64,000 bases of DNA from CAMYMQ01 sp963730305 (GTDB taxonomy: Bacteria > Pseudomonadota > Alphaproteobacteria > Bin65). This document shows, in pieces, positions 53,200-63,052 of this stretch (its first letter is position 1; the number at the start of each line of letters is the position of its first letter). A program made the position numbers and the translations under genes. The notes beneath the pieces were generated by a model. That model did not search any database. It was not told the origin of the DNA and saw only the letters and a list, made by a program, of their open reading frames with translations. The stretch covers positions 1,054,001-1,118,000 of the forward strand of contig CAVSRB010000003.1 of assembly GCA_963730305.1 (NCBI GenBank). Reading direction: 5' to 3'.

Positions 53200-53356
53200 C
53201 CGGCCGACGCCAGGGCCAAATTCTCATGCGCAACCTGTGCGCGTGCCTTGAATTTGTTCCTATCTAGCTAAATATGCAATCCGGACATCAGCGTCGAGGC
53301 CAACGCCCGAAAGCCGAATCATGCGCGGGCACGCGCGAACGTCACATCCCGGAGAA

Positions 53357-53401
53357 GATAACCGAGATAACCGATGATAACCTTCGGCGGTTTTCCCGCC
53401 G
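53357..53401 (-). terminator. 3' element: hairpin plus triple GGTTATC, copy 2
   Basis: On the minus strand: hairpin CGGCGG-GAAAA-CCGCCG (53401-53385), then AAGGTTATCATCGGTTATC and a third GGTTATC. The tail agrees with the copy at 46159-46206 except for one missing base in the last spacer. It begins 5 nt after the amidohydrolase stop. Confidence 0.6.
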
Positions 53402-53406
53402 CGGCG

Positions 53407-54249
53407 CTACAGGCCCAGCACGCGCTCCGCGTTGGCGTGGAACAGCTTGGCCCGGACCTCGTCGGAATAGCCGAGCTCGTCCCATTCCCGCATGATCCGC
53501 TCGTAGGGCATGCTCGGATAGTCGCTGCCGAACATGACCTTGTCCTGCAGCCGCCCGCGGATGTCCTTCTTGAGCAGCTCGGGCAGGTATTTCGGCGCCC
53601 AGCCCGACATCTCCCAGTAGACGTTGCCCTTGTGCAGCGCGACCGCGGTGGTCTCGTCGCCCCACGGCCAGCCCGGGTGGGCCATGATGATCTTGAGGTT
53701 GGGGAAGTTGGCGGCGAGCTCGTCGATCGACGACGGATGGGCGTGGCGGATCTGCGCGCCCATGCCGCCGGGCATGCCCGCGCCCATGCCGGTGGTGCCG
53801 ACGTCGATCATCACCGTCGCGCCGAGCCCGTCGATCAGCTCGAACAGCGGGAAGAAGCGCGGGTCGTTGACCGCGAAATGCTGCATGATCGGGTGGAAGT
53901 GGAAGCCGATGAAGCCGAGGTCCTCGATCGCGTGGCGGGCCTCCTCCATGACCGTCTCGGTCTTGAACGGATCGAGGGTGCCCCAGCACTGGATGATCCG
54001 GTCGGGGTGCCGCTTCCACATGGCGTGGACGTAGTCGTTGGAGCAGGGCGGCGTGCCGACCGTGAGCTCGAGGTCGAGCGCGACCAGGCAGGCCTCGACC
54101 CCGGCCTCGGTGAACTCGGCGACGACCGCGTCCTCTTCCTTGGCGGACCAGTCGCGCTTCCAGTATTGGGCCAGCGCCTCGACGTAGGGGCCCTGGCAGT
54201 CGATCCAGGTCTGGGTGCCCGGATAGCAGTGCAGGTCGATGATCCGCAT
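53407..54249 (-). CDS. amidohydrolase family protein (Amidohydro_2)
   Basis: 280-residue TIM-barrel metal-dependent hydrolase/decarboxylase. Seen: IDLHCYPG (first His; the second His of HxH is Tyr here, an oddity), GFHFHPIMQHF, IIMAHPGWPWG and GSDYPSMPYERI (last Asp). Members include 2-amino-3-carboxymuconate-semialdehyde and resorcylate decarboxylases and lactonases. Followed by the hairpin/GGTTATC element. Upstream lies a DHB-AMP-ligase-like gene, 24 bp apart. Confidence 0.83.
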   Translation of the reverse strand: MRIIDLHCYPGTQTWIDCQGPYVEALAQYWKRDWSAKEEDAVVAEFTEAGVEACLVALDLELTVGTPPCSNDYVHAMWKRHPDRIIQCWGTLDPFKTETVMEEARHAIEDLGFIGFHFHPIMQHFAVNDPRFFPLFELIDGLGATVMIDVGTTGMGAGMPGGMGAQIRHAHPSSIDELAANFPNLKIIMAHPGWPWGDETTAVALHKGNVYWEMSGWAPKYLPELLKKDIRGRLQDKVMFGSDYPSMPYERIMREWDELGYSDEVRAKLFHANAERVLGL

Positions 54250-54273
54250 GAGTGCCCTTCCCCGCCGGCGCGC

Positions 54274-55920
54274 CTAGGCGCCCGCCTCCAGCTTCGCCGT
54301 GATCATCTCGACCAGGGTCTTCTTCGAGACCTTGCCGAAGGGCGACAAGCGGGAACTCGTCGACGACCTCGAGCCGCTCGGGCAGCTTGAAGCGGGCGAC
54401 CTCCTGCGCCTCCAGGTGGGCGAGCAGCTCCTCGAAGGTGAGCGGCTCGCCGTCCCTCAGGATGACGTAGGCGCACATCTTCTCGCCCAGGTTCGGGTCC
54501 GGCATGGCGACGCAGGCGACGTTCTGCACGGCCGGGTGCATCAGGATCAGGTTCTCGACCTCCTCGGCCGAGATCTTCTCGCCGCCGCGGTTGATGACGT
54601 CCTTCTTGCGGCCCTCGACCATGTAGGCGCCGGACGGGTGCTGGCGCATCAGGTCGCCCGAGCGGTAGAAGCCGTCGGCGGTGAAGGCCCGGGCGTTGTG
54701 CTCCGGCACGCCGTAGTAACCGCGCAGGGTATAGGGCCCGCGCACGCACAGCTCGCCGACCTCGCCGAAGGGGACCTCCTTGTCGTCGTCGTCGACCAGC
54801 CGCACCTCGTCGTCCTCGCAGACCGGAAAGCCGACCGTCTCCATCCGCACCGGCTCGGGATCATCCTTCTTCGCGAACATCAGCGTGCCCTCGGACATGC
54901 CGAAATTCTCCTGGACGAAGACCGAGGGGATCAGCTCCTTGGTCCGCTTGCGCACCTCGGGCTGGAGCCGCTGGCCGCCGCTCTGGATGTATTCGCAGGG
55001 TCGACAGGTCGTGGTCGGCGATCGCCGGGTCGTTGATCCAGCGGATCAGCAGCGCGGGCACGACGTGGATGTGCGTGACGCCATGCTTCTCGACCAGCGG
55101 GAAGATGGTCTCGCCGCGCACCGAGGTGTCGAGCACGACGGTGCCGCCGTGGAGCAGGAAGCCCTGCATCCCCGGGCAGGCGAGCGCCAGGTTGTGCTCG
55201 ATCGGCAGGATGTCGAGCAGCACCTTGTCCGGCCCGACCTCGGTGACGGCCGAGGCGAGCTTGGAGTTGCAGATATAGTCGTTGTGGGTGCGGGGGATCA
55301 GCTTGGGAATGCCGGTGGTGCCGCCCGAGAGCTGGAACACCGCCGGATCCTCCGGGATCGATCTCCAGCGCGGCGATGTCGGCCTCGGTCGCGGTCGGCT
55401 CCCGGGTCATCAGCGCATCCATCGATTCGAACCCCGGCCGGCCCTCGCCCAGGATGACGCCGAACTCGAGGCACGGCTGTTCCTGGCGCACCCGCTCGAT
55501 CATGTCGGCGAAGTCGAAGTCCCTGGCCTTGTCGGGGATGAAGCAGGCGCGCGCCTGGGCGATCTCGGTGAACTGGCTGACCTCGCGATAGCGGTGCGAC
55601 GGCAGCGCCATGATCGGGATCACGCCGATCTTCTGGAGCGCGAAATAGAGGTAGGCGAATTCGACGACGTTGGGGAACTGGACGATGATCCGATCGAGCG
55701 GCCTGAGCCCCATGTCGAGCAGATTGAGCGCGAGCCGGGTCGAGCGTTCGTCGATCTGGCGGTAGGAGACCCGCTGCTCGCCGTCGATGATCGCCGTCTT
55801 GTCGCCCCAGCGCGCGAACACGTCGGCGAACTGGCTGGCGATGGTGCGGTCTTCCCAATAGCCCTTGGCGCGGTATTTGGCCGCGTAGTCCGGCGGAAAG
55901 CGGACGACTCCCTCGAGCAT
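54274..55920 (-). pseudogene. 2,3-dihydroxybenzoate-AMP ligase-like adenylating enzyme (three frameshifts)
   Basis: 547 aa when repaired; ANL superfamily. Adenylation motif FQLSGGTTGIPKLIPRTHND is typical of EntE/DhbE ligases; later YRSGDLMRQHPSG, GRKKDVINRGGEKISAEEVE (hinge) and the C-terminal SPFGKVSKKTLVE (catalytic Lys) follow. Frame breaks near 55353 (ALEIDP|EDPAVF), 54995 (STL|EYIQSGG) and 54345 (DEFPL|SPFGKV); each needs one base removed. Full domain content survives. It activates an aryl acid to an acyl adenylate or CoA ester; no siderophore NRPS is nearby, so a catabolic aryl-CoA ligase is more likely. Confidence 0.8.
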
Positions 55921-55986
55921 GCTCCCTCCCAATCTTTGCCGTCGCCCGCGCGTCGGTTGGGGCGGGCTGTTCTTAGACCCTATAGA

Positions 55987-56751
55987 TCAGGTCACGTTGG
56001 CGAAGCCGCCGTCGACGATCATCACCTCGCCGGTGACGAACCGGTTGCCCTGGACGAAACCCATCATCGCCTCGGCGACGTCCTCGAAGGTGACGTTGCG
56101 CTTGAGCGGGGTCATCTTGGCCCGGCGCTCCATCAGCCGGTCGTAGTTCTCGCCCAGGGTCCGCTCCATCCAGTCGCCGGCGATCCAGCCCGGCGCGACC
56201 GCGTTGACGCGGATCTCCGGGCCGAGCGCGCCGCCCAGGGTGCGGGTCAGGTTGGCGACCGCAGCCTTGCTGGCGGCGTAGGCGAGCGGCTGGGCGCCCG
56301 GCCGCACGCCCGCGATCGAGCAGGTGTTGACGATGCAGCCCTGCGCCGCGCGCAGCATCGGCGCGGCGGCGCGGGCGACCAGGAACAGGCCGAGCACGTT
56401 GACGTCGAACACGCGCCGCCACTGCTCGACGTCGACGCCGTCGAGGTCCTTCGGCACCGTCTCCATCGTGGTGCCCGCGTTGTTGATGAGCACGTCGAGC
56501 CGGCCCAAGGCGACCTCGACCTCGTCCAGCATCCGGCGGACCGAGGCGTCGTCGGCGACGTCGGCCTGGACGATCACGGTCTTGGCCCCGGCCGCCTCGC
56601 ACGCCGCCGCCGTCTCCTGCGCGCCGGCGGCGTTGCCGCCGAAGTTGATCGCCACGTCGTAGCCGGCCTTGGCCAGGGCGATGGCGGCGGCGCGGCCAAT
56701 GCCGCTGGACGCGCCGGTGACCAGGGCCGCTTTGTCGGAGGATGCGTTCAT
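55987..56751 (-). CDS. SDR family NAD(P)-dependent oxidoreductase
   Basis: 254-residue SDR with VTGASSGIGRAAA, NNAGTTMETV, CSIAG (catalytic Ser) and YAASK (Tyr-x3-Lys), ending in GEVMIVDGGF. Looks like a 3-oxoacyl/3-ketoacyl-reductase-type or sugar-type SDR; substrate undetermined. Upstream of the DHB-AMP-ligase-like gene and same strand (about 66 bp apart). Confidence 0.85.
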   Translation of the reverse strand: MNASSDKAALVTGASSGIGRAAAIALAKAGYDVAINFGGNAAGAQETAAACEAAGAKTVIVQADVADDASVRRMLDEVEVALGRLDVLINNAGTTMETVPKDLDGVDVEQWRRVFDVNVLGLFLVARAAAPMLRAAQGCIVNTCSIAGVRPGAQPLAYAASKAAVANLTRTLGGALGPEIRVNAVAPGWIAGDWMERTLGENYDRLMERRAKMTPLKRNVTFEDVAEAMMGFVQGNRFVTGEVMIVDGGFANVT

Positions 56752-56868
56752 GGGACCTTCGCTGGATCGCTGCTGCGGCATTTTTCGAACACGTTCGATT
56801 TTATGTCAAGCCGAGCCGTGTAGCCGCGCATTATGTCGGTGCCGCAACCCGGCGCCGACCGGAATCCG

Positions 56869-58054
56869 CTAGTCGACGACGTGAAGGGTCCAGTCGGGGA
56901 AGACGGAGAGCTGCTCGAACCCGGTCTCGGTCACCGCGATCTGCTCTTCGGGATTGACCAGCCCGTCGACGCTCTCGATCTTGGGCTCGGGCGTGATGGT
57001 CATGCCGACCTCGAGCACGCGGTGGTCGAAGGCGTTCATCGACGGCGGCTCGTTCTCCAGCCCGATGCCGTGGCCGATGCGCTTGGACGGGTGGTCGGAA
57101 TAGTTGGTCCACTCGGGATGCGCAGCCAGCAGCGACTGGGAGTATTCGAACAGTTCCGTCAGCGCGACACCTGGCTTGATGCGGTCCATCAGCTTGAACA
57201 GGATCTCCCACATGCCGTCATGCTCGGCGCGCTGGCGGTCGCTCGGCGGACCGAACACGGCGCGGCGGGTGAAGTCCATCCGGTAGCCCTTGAAGGCCGC
57301 GCCGCCGTCGAGATAGAGCACGTCGCCCGCCTGGAAGGTGCCGCCCTCACCGGTCGCGCCGAGCACCGTCGGCGCCGGGCTGTCGAGGTCGCCGCCATTC
57401 TCCCAGTAATAGGTGACCACCCGCTGCTGGATCTCGCGTGCAGCGATGCCCGGGTGGAGCTCGCCCAGCACCCGCGCGAAGGCCTTGCCGCCGATCTCGC
57501 AGGCCCGGCGTTCGCAGTCGATCTCCCAGGGCGACTTGATCATCCGGCAGCCCCACACGACCGGCCCCGAATCGACGAACCGGACGGCCGGCAACCGCTC
57601 CCGGATCAGCTCGAAATCGGCGTGGGGAAGGCCGAGGCAGGTCTCGGCGCCGAGCTCGATGCCGACGGTGGCGGCGCCCAGCCCGCGGTCGGTCAGCGCG
57701 TCGACCAGGCCCCAGTCGGTCCGCGGATCGTCGGCATAGGGCACCTCGGGATAGATGCGCCGGTCCTCGACCCAGGACGGGTAGCCCTTGTTGGAGACCC
57801 GCGCGAAGGTCTCCGGGCCCGACCAGGCGATCAGCACCGGCGCGCCGTCGAGCGGCAGCACGAAGGCACTGGGCCGCCCGGTGAAACGGGCCGGCATCTT
57901 CTGGCCGGTGAAATAGAAGAAGGTCACCGGGTCGGTGACGACCAGTCCGTCGACGCCCTGCGCCTGCATGTGGCGGCGGGCGCTGGCGATCCGGTCTTTC
58001 GTATTCGGCGAGGGGAGCCGGCAGCACGGCGGGTGTGGGCGGCGGCCTGTCCAT
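56869..58054 (-). pseudogene. Xaa-Pro dipeptidase/aminopeptidase family protein (frameshifted)
   Basis: 394 aa when repaired, M24 family. Metal ligands are all visible: two Asp in YLDGGAAFKGYRMDFTR, His in RIGHGIGLENEPP, Glu in GMTITPEPKI and Glu in EEQIAVTETGFEQL. The N-terminus (MDRPPPTPAVLPAPLAEYE) is in one frame and joins DRIASARRHMQAQGVDGLV after removal of one base near 57997; an alternative is that translation starts at the internal Met of MQAQGV. Could be a creatinase- or ectoine-hydrolase-like member (DoeA). Just downstream of the aminotransferase gene. Confidence 0.8.
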
Positions 58055-58060
58055 GGCGGG

Positions 58061-59234
58061 TCAGCCCTCCACCGGCACGACGACCCGCGACCAGCCGAAC
58101 GGGTCCTCGGCCCGGCCGTACTGGATGTCGGTCAAGGCGCTGCGCAACCGCTCGGCGACGGAGGCCCCGGACGGGGACGGCAACCGGTAGTCGCGCCCCT
58201 GCCGGTGGATGCGGCCGACCGGCGAGACCACCGCGGCGGTGCCGGCGGCGAACACCTCGCTGACGCGGCCCGCCTCGATGCCGTCGACCAGTTCGTCGAT
58301 CGCGATCATGCGTTCCTCGACCGGGACACCCCAGTGACGCAGCAGCGCCAGGATGCTGTCGCGGGTGATCCCGGGCAGGATGTTGCCGTTGAGCGGCGGG
58401 GTGACGACCGTGCCGTCGATCACGGCGAACAGGTTCATCAGGCCGGCCTCTTCGACCCAGCGGTGCTCGGCGCCGTCGAGCCAGATCACCTGGTCGAAGC
58501 CGCGCTCGTGGGCACGGCGCGACGCCTGGAGGCTCAGCGTGTAGTTGGCCGATGCCTTGGCCGCGCCCATGCCGCTGCCCGGCGCGACCCGCGCCTGCTC
58601 CTCCTCGACCACCAGCGAGAGCCCGTCGCCGCCCGGCGCGAAATAGGCGCCCACTGGCGAGCCGATCACCAGGAAGACGAAGCGGTGCGACGGGCGGACG
58701 TCGAGGTGCGGCTCGGTGCTGAAGACCAGCGGCCGCAGATAGAGGGCCCGGTCGGGCCCGGCCGGCACCCAGGCGGCGTCGACCCGGAGATAGGCCGCCA
58801 GCGCCGCCTCGAACGCGCCGTCGGGCAGCGGCGGGATCGCCAGAAACGCGCACGAGGCCTGCATCCGCCGGGCGTTGAGGTCGGGCCGGAACAGCCGCAC
58901 CGCGCCTGCGGGGTCGCGATAGGCCTTCAGCCCTTCGAACAGGCTCTGGCTGTAGTGGAAGGTCATCACGCCGGGTTCGAGCGACAGCGGGCCGTACGGG
59001 CACCACCGCCGGCTCGCGCCAGGCGCCGTCGTCATAGCTCATCCGGAACATGTGGTCCGTGAAGACGGAGCCGAACGGCACGTCGGCGGTCTCGACCGAC
59101 GACAGCCGGGTCCCCTGGCCCCGCTCGACGCGCACCGGGCCCAGCACCCCGCCGTCGATCGACGTCTCCCCCGCCCGCGCGGCCATGCCGGCCGGCATCT
59201 CGGCCACCGCGTCCGCCTCGATCCGCTCGCTCAT
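58061..59234 (-). pseudogene. branched-chain amino acid aminotransferase-like protein (frameshifted)
   Basis: 390 aa when repaired; class IV PLP aminotransferase. The PLP Lys lies in GMGAAKASANYTLSLQ, and EEAGLMNLFAVID and GNILPGITRDSILALL are canonical. N-terminus ...FGSVFTDHMFRMSYDDGAW joins YGPLSLEPGVMTFHYSQSLF after removal of one base near 58997. Transfers amino groups to 2-oxoacids. In this context (OCD, GGT, Xaa-Pro peptidase) it may serve a dedicated amino-acid degradation route. Minus strand, 30 bp from the OCD gene. Confidence 0.83.
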
Positions 59235-59264
59235 CGCCCGTTCTCCACCGTCATCACACCCATC

Positions 59265-60248
59265 CTACAGCAGCGGCACCGCGACACCGACGCCAGCCGT
59301 CCGCGCCCGCCGATAGATCTCCCACCCGACCGCGACGTCGACGCTGGCGACCCCGGTGGGGATCGCCAGGATCCGCTCGTCGCCCGACCGCCGTCCCTCG
59401 GCGCCGCCGCCGATCAGCTCGCCGAAGCCGACGATCCGGTCGGGCAGGCGCGCGGTCGGCCGCGCCGACTTGATCAGGTTGTCGAGCCGGGCGCGGCCGT
59501 CGGTCGCCAGCAGGTCGAAGCGCCGCAGCGCCGCGTCGTCCCAGGTACCCATCACGTCGTAGGCGATCACCAGACAGCCGGGCTCGAGCCAGTCAGCCTT
59601 GCCGGGCTGCTCATCCGTCTGCGGGATCGCGGAAATGACGATGTCGCAGCCGGCCACGGCCGCCTCGATGCTGCCGACCGGCCGCACCGCGCGGCCGGTG
59701 CGTGCGGCCATGCGCGCGGCGAAGGCCTCGCGGGTCTCGGCCCGGCGCGACGTGACCACGACCTCCTCGATGGTCGGCGCCATCTCGATCAGCGGCGGCA
59801 GGGTCCATTCGGGCAGGCCGCCGCAGCCGACCAGCCCGACCCGCTTCGGGGCCGCCGGCAACAGGGGCCGCGCCGCGACCAGGCCGCAGGCGGCCGTCCG
59901 CAGGTTGGTGATCCACATCGCCTCCATCAGCGCCACCGGCGCACCGGTGTCGGGGTCGTTGAGCGCGATCAAGGCCGTTGCGTCGTCGGCGTCGCGCTCC
60001 GCGCTCAGGCCGGGATAGTAGGAGACCCACTTCATCCCGACCTCGCGGCTCTCGCCCAGCCACGCGGTCATGATGTGGAAGAAGCTGTCCGGCCGGTCCG
60101 AGAAGACGCCGATCTTGGCCGGCGCGTCGACCGCGCCCGCCGCCTGCATCCGATAGGTCGCCTCGACCACCGCCATGACGTCCGCCATGGTGACGCCGAG
60201 CCCCTCGATATCGGCTCGGCTCAGGATCAGGGGCGCGATCCGGCTCAT
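59265..60248 (-). CDS. ornithine cyclodeaminase/mu-crystallin family protein
   Basis: 327-residue protein with the OCD fold: ILSRADIEGLGVTMADVMAV at the N-terminus, substrate-binding MKWVSYYPGL, Rossmann KRVGLVGCGGLPEWTLPPL and IVISAIPQTDEQPG. It catalyses NAD(H)-dependent cyclodeamination, or imine reduction (delta-1-pyrroline carboxylate-type). The Ala/Gly-rich nucleotide motif is GCGGLP where GxGxQ is usual, an unusual substitution. Divergent from ggt; the start gives the family N-terminus. Confidence 0.82.
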   Translation of the reverse strand: MSRIAPLILSRADIEGLGVTMADVMAVVEATYRMQAAGAVDAPAKIGVFSDRPDSFFHIMTAWLGESREVGMKWVSYYPGLSAERDADDATALIALNDPDTGAPVALMEAMWITNLRTAACGLVAARPLLPAAPKRVGLVGCGGLPEWTLPPLIEMAPTIEEVVVTSRRAETREAFAARMAARTGRAVRPVGSIEAAVAGCDIVISAIPQTDEQPGKADWLEPGCLVIAYDVMGTWDDAALRRFDLLATDGRARLDNLIKSARPTARLPDRIVGFGELIGGGAEGRRSGDERILAIPTGVASVDVAVGWEIYRRARTAGVGVAVPLL

Positions 60249-60405
60249 GCTACCGCCATGGCGTTCGGCCTTGCATGGGGCGCAGCCCTGTGCCGACCGC
60301 GAATCCCTTTGCATCGGTGCGGGCGCGCCAGTAGTCAATCGACGTGCCGCCGGGCCGCGCCGAGCCGGGCGCACCCGCAAGAAAGGTCCCGTCAGGAGGG
60401 GAAGA

Positions 60406-62233
60406 ATGGCAATGCCGCAGACCGGAACACGCCCCGTCATCCGTGGCACCCAGGGTGTCGTCACCAGCACCCACTACACCGCCTCGCTGATCGGCTGGGA
60501 GATGCTGGCCAAGGGTGGCAACGCCGTCGACGCCGCCTGTGCCGCGGGGTTCGCGATGCAGGTGGTCGAGCCGCACCTGTGCGGGCCGGCGGGCGAGGCG
60601 CCGATCCTGATCTACCGGCGGGCCGAGCAACGCGTCCACGTCATCAACGGCCAGGGCAAGGCGCCGATGGCGGCGACCCTGGCGCGGTTCCGCGACCTCG
60701 GCCTGACCCTGGTGCCGGGCACCGGGCTGCTGGCGCCGACCGTCCCGGCCGCCTTCCACGCCTGGACCACGGCGCTCGAACAGTTCGGCACCCTGACCCT
60801 CGAAGACGTGCTCGCCCCGGCCGTGGCGCTGGCCGAGACCGGCGTGCCGATGCTGCCCGCGATCGCCCAGGTGATCGATTTCGGTCGCCGACACCTTCCG
60901 CCAGGACTGGCCGACCTCGGCGGCGGTCTACCTCCCGGACGGGCAGGTTCCGGCGATCGGACGCGTGGTCCGCAACCCCGACTTCGCGGCGACCTACGGA
61001 CGGCTGATCGAGGCCGAACGCGCCAGCCGCGCCAAGGGCCGCGAGGCGGCGATCGAAGCGGCGCGCGACGCCTTCTACCGAGGCTTCGTCGCCGAGGCGA
61101 TCGACGCCTTCTGCCGCGAGGCCGAGGTCCGCGACGTGACGGGATCGAGGCACAAGGCGCTGCTGACCGGCGACGACCTGGCCGGGCACGAGACCCCGGT
61201 CGAGACGAGCGTGTCGGTCGACTATGCCGGCTACGACGTCCACAAGTGCGGCGTCTGGAGCCAGGGACCGGTGTTCCTGCAGCAGCTTCGCCTGCTCGAA
61301 GGCTTCGACCTCGCCGCGATGGGCCACAACTCGGCCGAATACATCCACACGGTGATCGAGGCGGCCAAGCTGGCCTTCGCCGACCGCGACGCCTGGTACG
61401 GCGACCCCGAGTTCGCCGACGTGCCGCTCGACACCCTGCTGTCGCGCGCCTATGCCGACGAGCGTCGCCGCCTGATCGACCCCAGCCACGCCTCGCTCGA
61501 CCAGCGGCCGGGGCAGGTCGACGGCCGCGCGCCCGACCTGCGCCATCTCGACCTCGCCACCCGGGCCGACCTGCCGGCGCCCGAGGCCTCCGGCGCGCGG
61601 CCGACCGGCATCGGCGAGCCGGCGACGACGCCACTGGGCGAGTTCCGCGGCGACACCGTCCACGTCGACGTGATCGACCGCGACGGCAACATGGTCGCGG
61701 CGACGCCGAGCGGTGGCTGGCTGCAGAGCTCGCCGGTGATCCCGGGCCTCGGCTTCGCGCTCGGCACCCGGGCGCAGATGTTCTGGCTGCTCGACGACCA
61801 CCCCAACGGCCTGGTGCCGGGCAAGCGGCCGCGCACGACCCTGACGCCGACGATCGTCACCCGCGACGGCGAGCCCTACATGGCCTTCGGCACGCCCGGC
61901 GGCGATCAGCAGGAGCAGTGGCCGCTCCACTTCCTGCTCAACCATCTCCACTTCGGCATGACCATCCAGGAAGCGATCGAGGCGCCGGAGTACCAGACGA
62001 CCCATTTCCCCAGCTCGTTCTACCCGCGCGAGTACGAGCCCGGCGCGCTCGGCATCGAGGCGCGGGTCGGCGCGCCGACGATCGAGGGGCTTCGCCAGCG
62101 CGGCCACAAGGTCACGGAGGTCGACGACTGGGGCGCCGGCCGCCACGTCGGCACGCGCATCGATACGACGGAAGGCGTGATCGAAGGCGCCGCGTCGCCG
62201 CGGTCGCCCTACGCCTACGCGATCGGGCGCTGA
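60406..62233 (+). pseudogene. gamma-glutamyltransferase family protein (frameshifted)
   Basis: 608 aa when repaired; N-terminal nucleophile hydrolase. Large-subunit motifs: VTSTHYTASLIGWEMLAKGG, GPAGEAPILIYRR; small-subunit start DTVHVDVIDRDGNMV gives the nucleophile Thr at the position of the GGT catalytic Thr, followed by GGWLQSSPVIPG (Gly-Gly loop-like) and GTPGGDQQEQWPLHFLL. The frame breaks near 60883 (VIDF|VADTFRQDW) and needs one base removed. No clear signal peptide, so it may be cytoplasmic and hydrolyse a gamma-glutamyl compound or related lactam. The start has an AGGAGGGG ribosome site. Confidence 0.83.
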
Positions 62234-62243
62234 CGGGCGCGTC

Positions 62244-62954
62244 TCAGTCACGCAGCGACGAGGCGATGTGGGCGCGCATCTGGGTGCCGACCCAGTAGGC
62301 GTCACCGATCTTGAGCGCCTCGATGATCTCGCGATGGTGCCAGACGCCACGCTCGTTGGCCGGCTCGCTCGGCCACAGGTTCCGCCGCAGCAGGATCAGC
62401 GGCAATTGGATCACCGACTGGATCTGGTTGGTCAGGTGCGAGCTGCCGGCGGCTTCGGCGATGCCCATGTGGAAGGCCACGTTCAGATCGGCGAAAGCAA
62501 TCCGGTCGATCGCCGGCGCGTGGACCACCGTCTCCATATCGGCGGCGATCGACTCCAGCCGCTCGATCTGGTCGGGGGTGATGCGGGTCGCCGCCCGCTC
62601 CGCGGCGAAGCCTTCGAGCCGGCAGCGGATCTCGCGGATCACGGCGACGTCGGAGTTGGAGAAGGACGCGACGGCGGCGCCGTTGTTGGGCCCCCGCACG
62701 ACCAGGCCCTCGGTCTTCAGCCGGCGCAGGGCGTCGCGGATCGGCGTCCGGCTGAGGCCGGTCTCCCGCGAGAGCTGGGTCTCGGTCAGGTGCGTGCCCG
62801 GCGCCACCTGGCCGGTGATGATGACCTGCCGGATATAGTGGTAGGCCTTGTCGGCCGACTTGGCCCCCTTGAGGTCGCCGTCGACCGACGCCGGAACATC
62901 GAGGGAAACCGCGCCGTCGGAAGCCGGGTTGCGCTCGGAATTGGCCACGAACAC
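62244..62954 (-). CDS. GntR family regulator (FCD domain)
   Basis: 236 residues. Winged HTH near residues 35-100 (AYHYIRQVIITGQVAPGTHLTE, LSRTPIRDALRRLKTEGLVV). C-terminal FCD ligand domain with metal-binding His residues (FADLNVAFHMGIAEAAGSSHL, WHHREIIEAL). Likely represses the neighbouring catabolic genes in response to an acid ligand. Its stop converges on ggt by 10 bp; it reads away from tauD on the same strand (98-bp gap upstream). Confidence 0.87.
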   Translation of the reverse strand: MFVANSERNPASDGAVSLDVPASVDGDLKGAKSADKAYHYIRQVIITGQVAPGTHLTETQLSRETGLSRTPIRDALRRLKTEGLVVRGPNNGAAVASFSNSDVAVIREIRCRLEGFAAERAATRITPDQIERLESIAADMETVVHAPAIDRIAFADLNVAFHMGIAEAAGSSHLTNQIQSVIQLPLILLRRNLWPSEPANERGVWHHREIIEALKIGDAYWVGTQMRAHIASSLRD

Positions 62955-63052
62955 CTCTACGCTTTTCTTGCCGCCGGAGCGGGGGTCTGCGATCGTCGGG
63001 GCCCGTTAGAGCGGATTCGCCCGCGCCGATCAACGCCGCCCGGCGGCGGACC

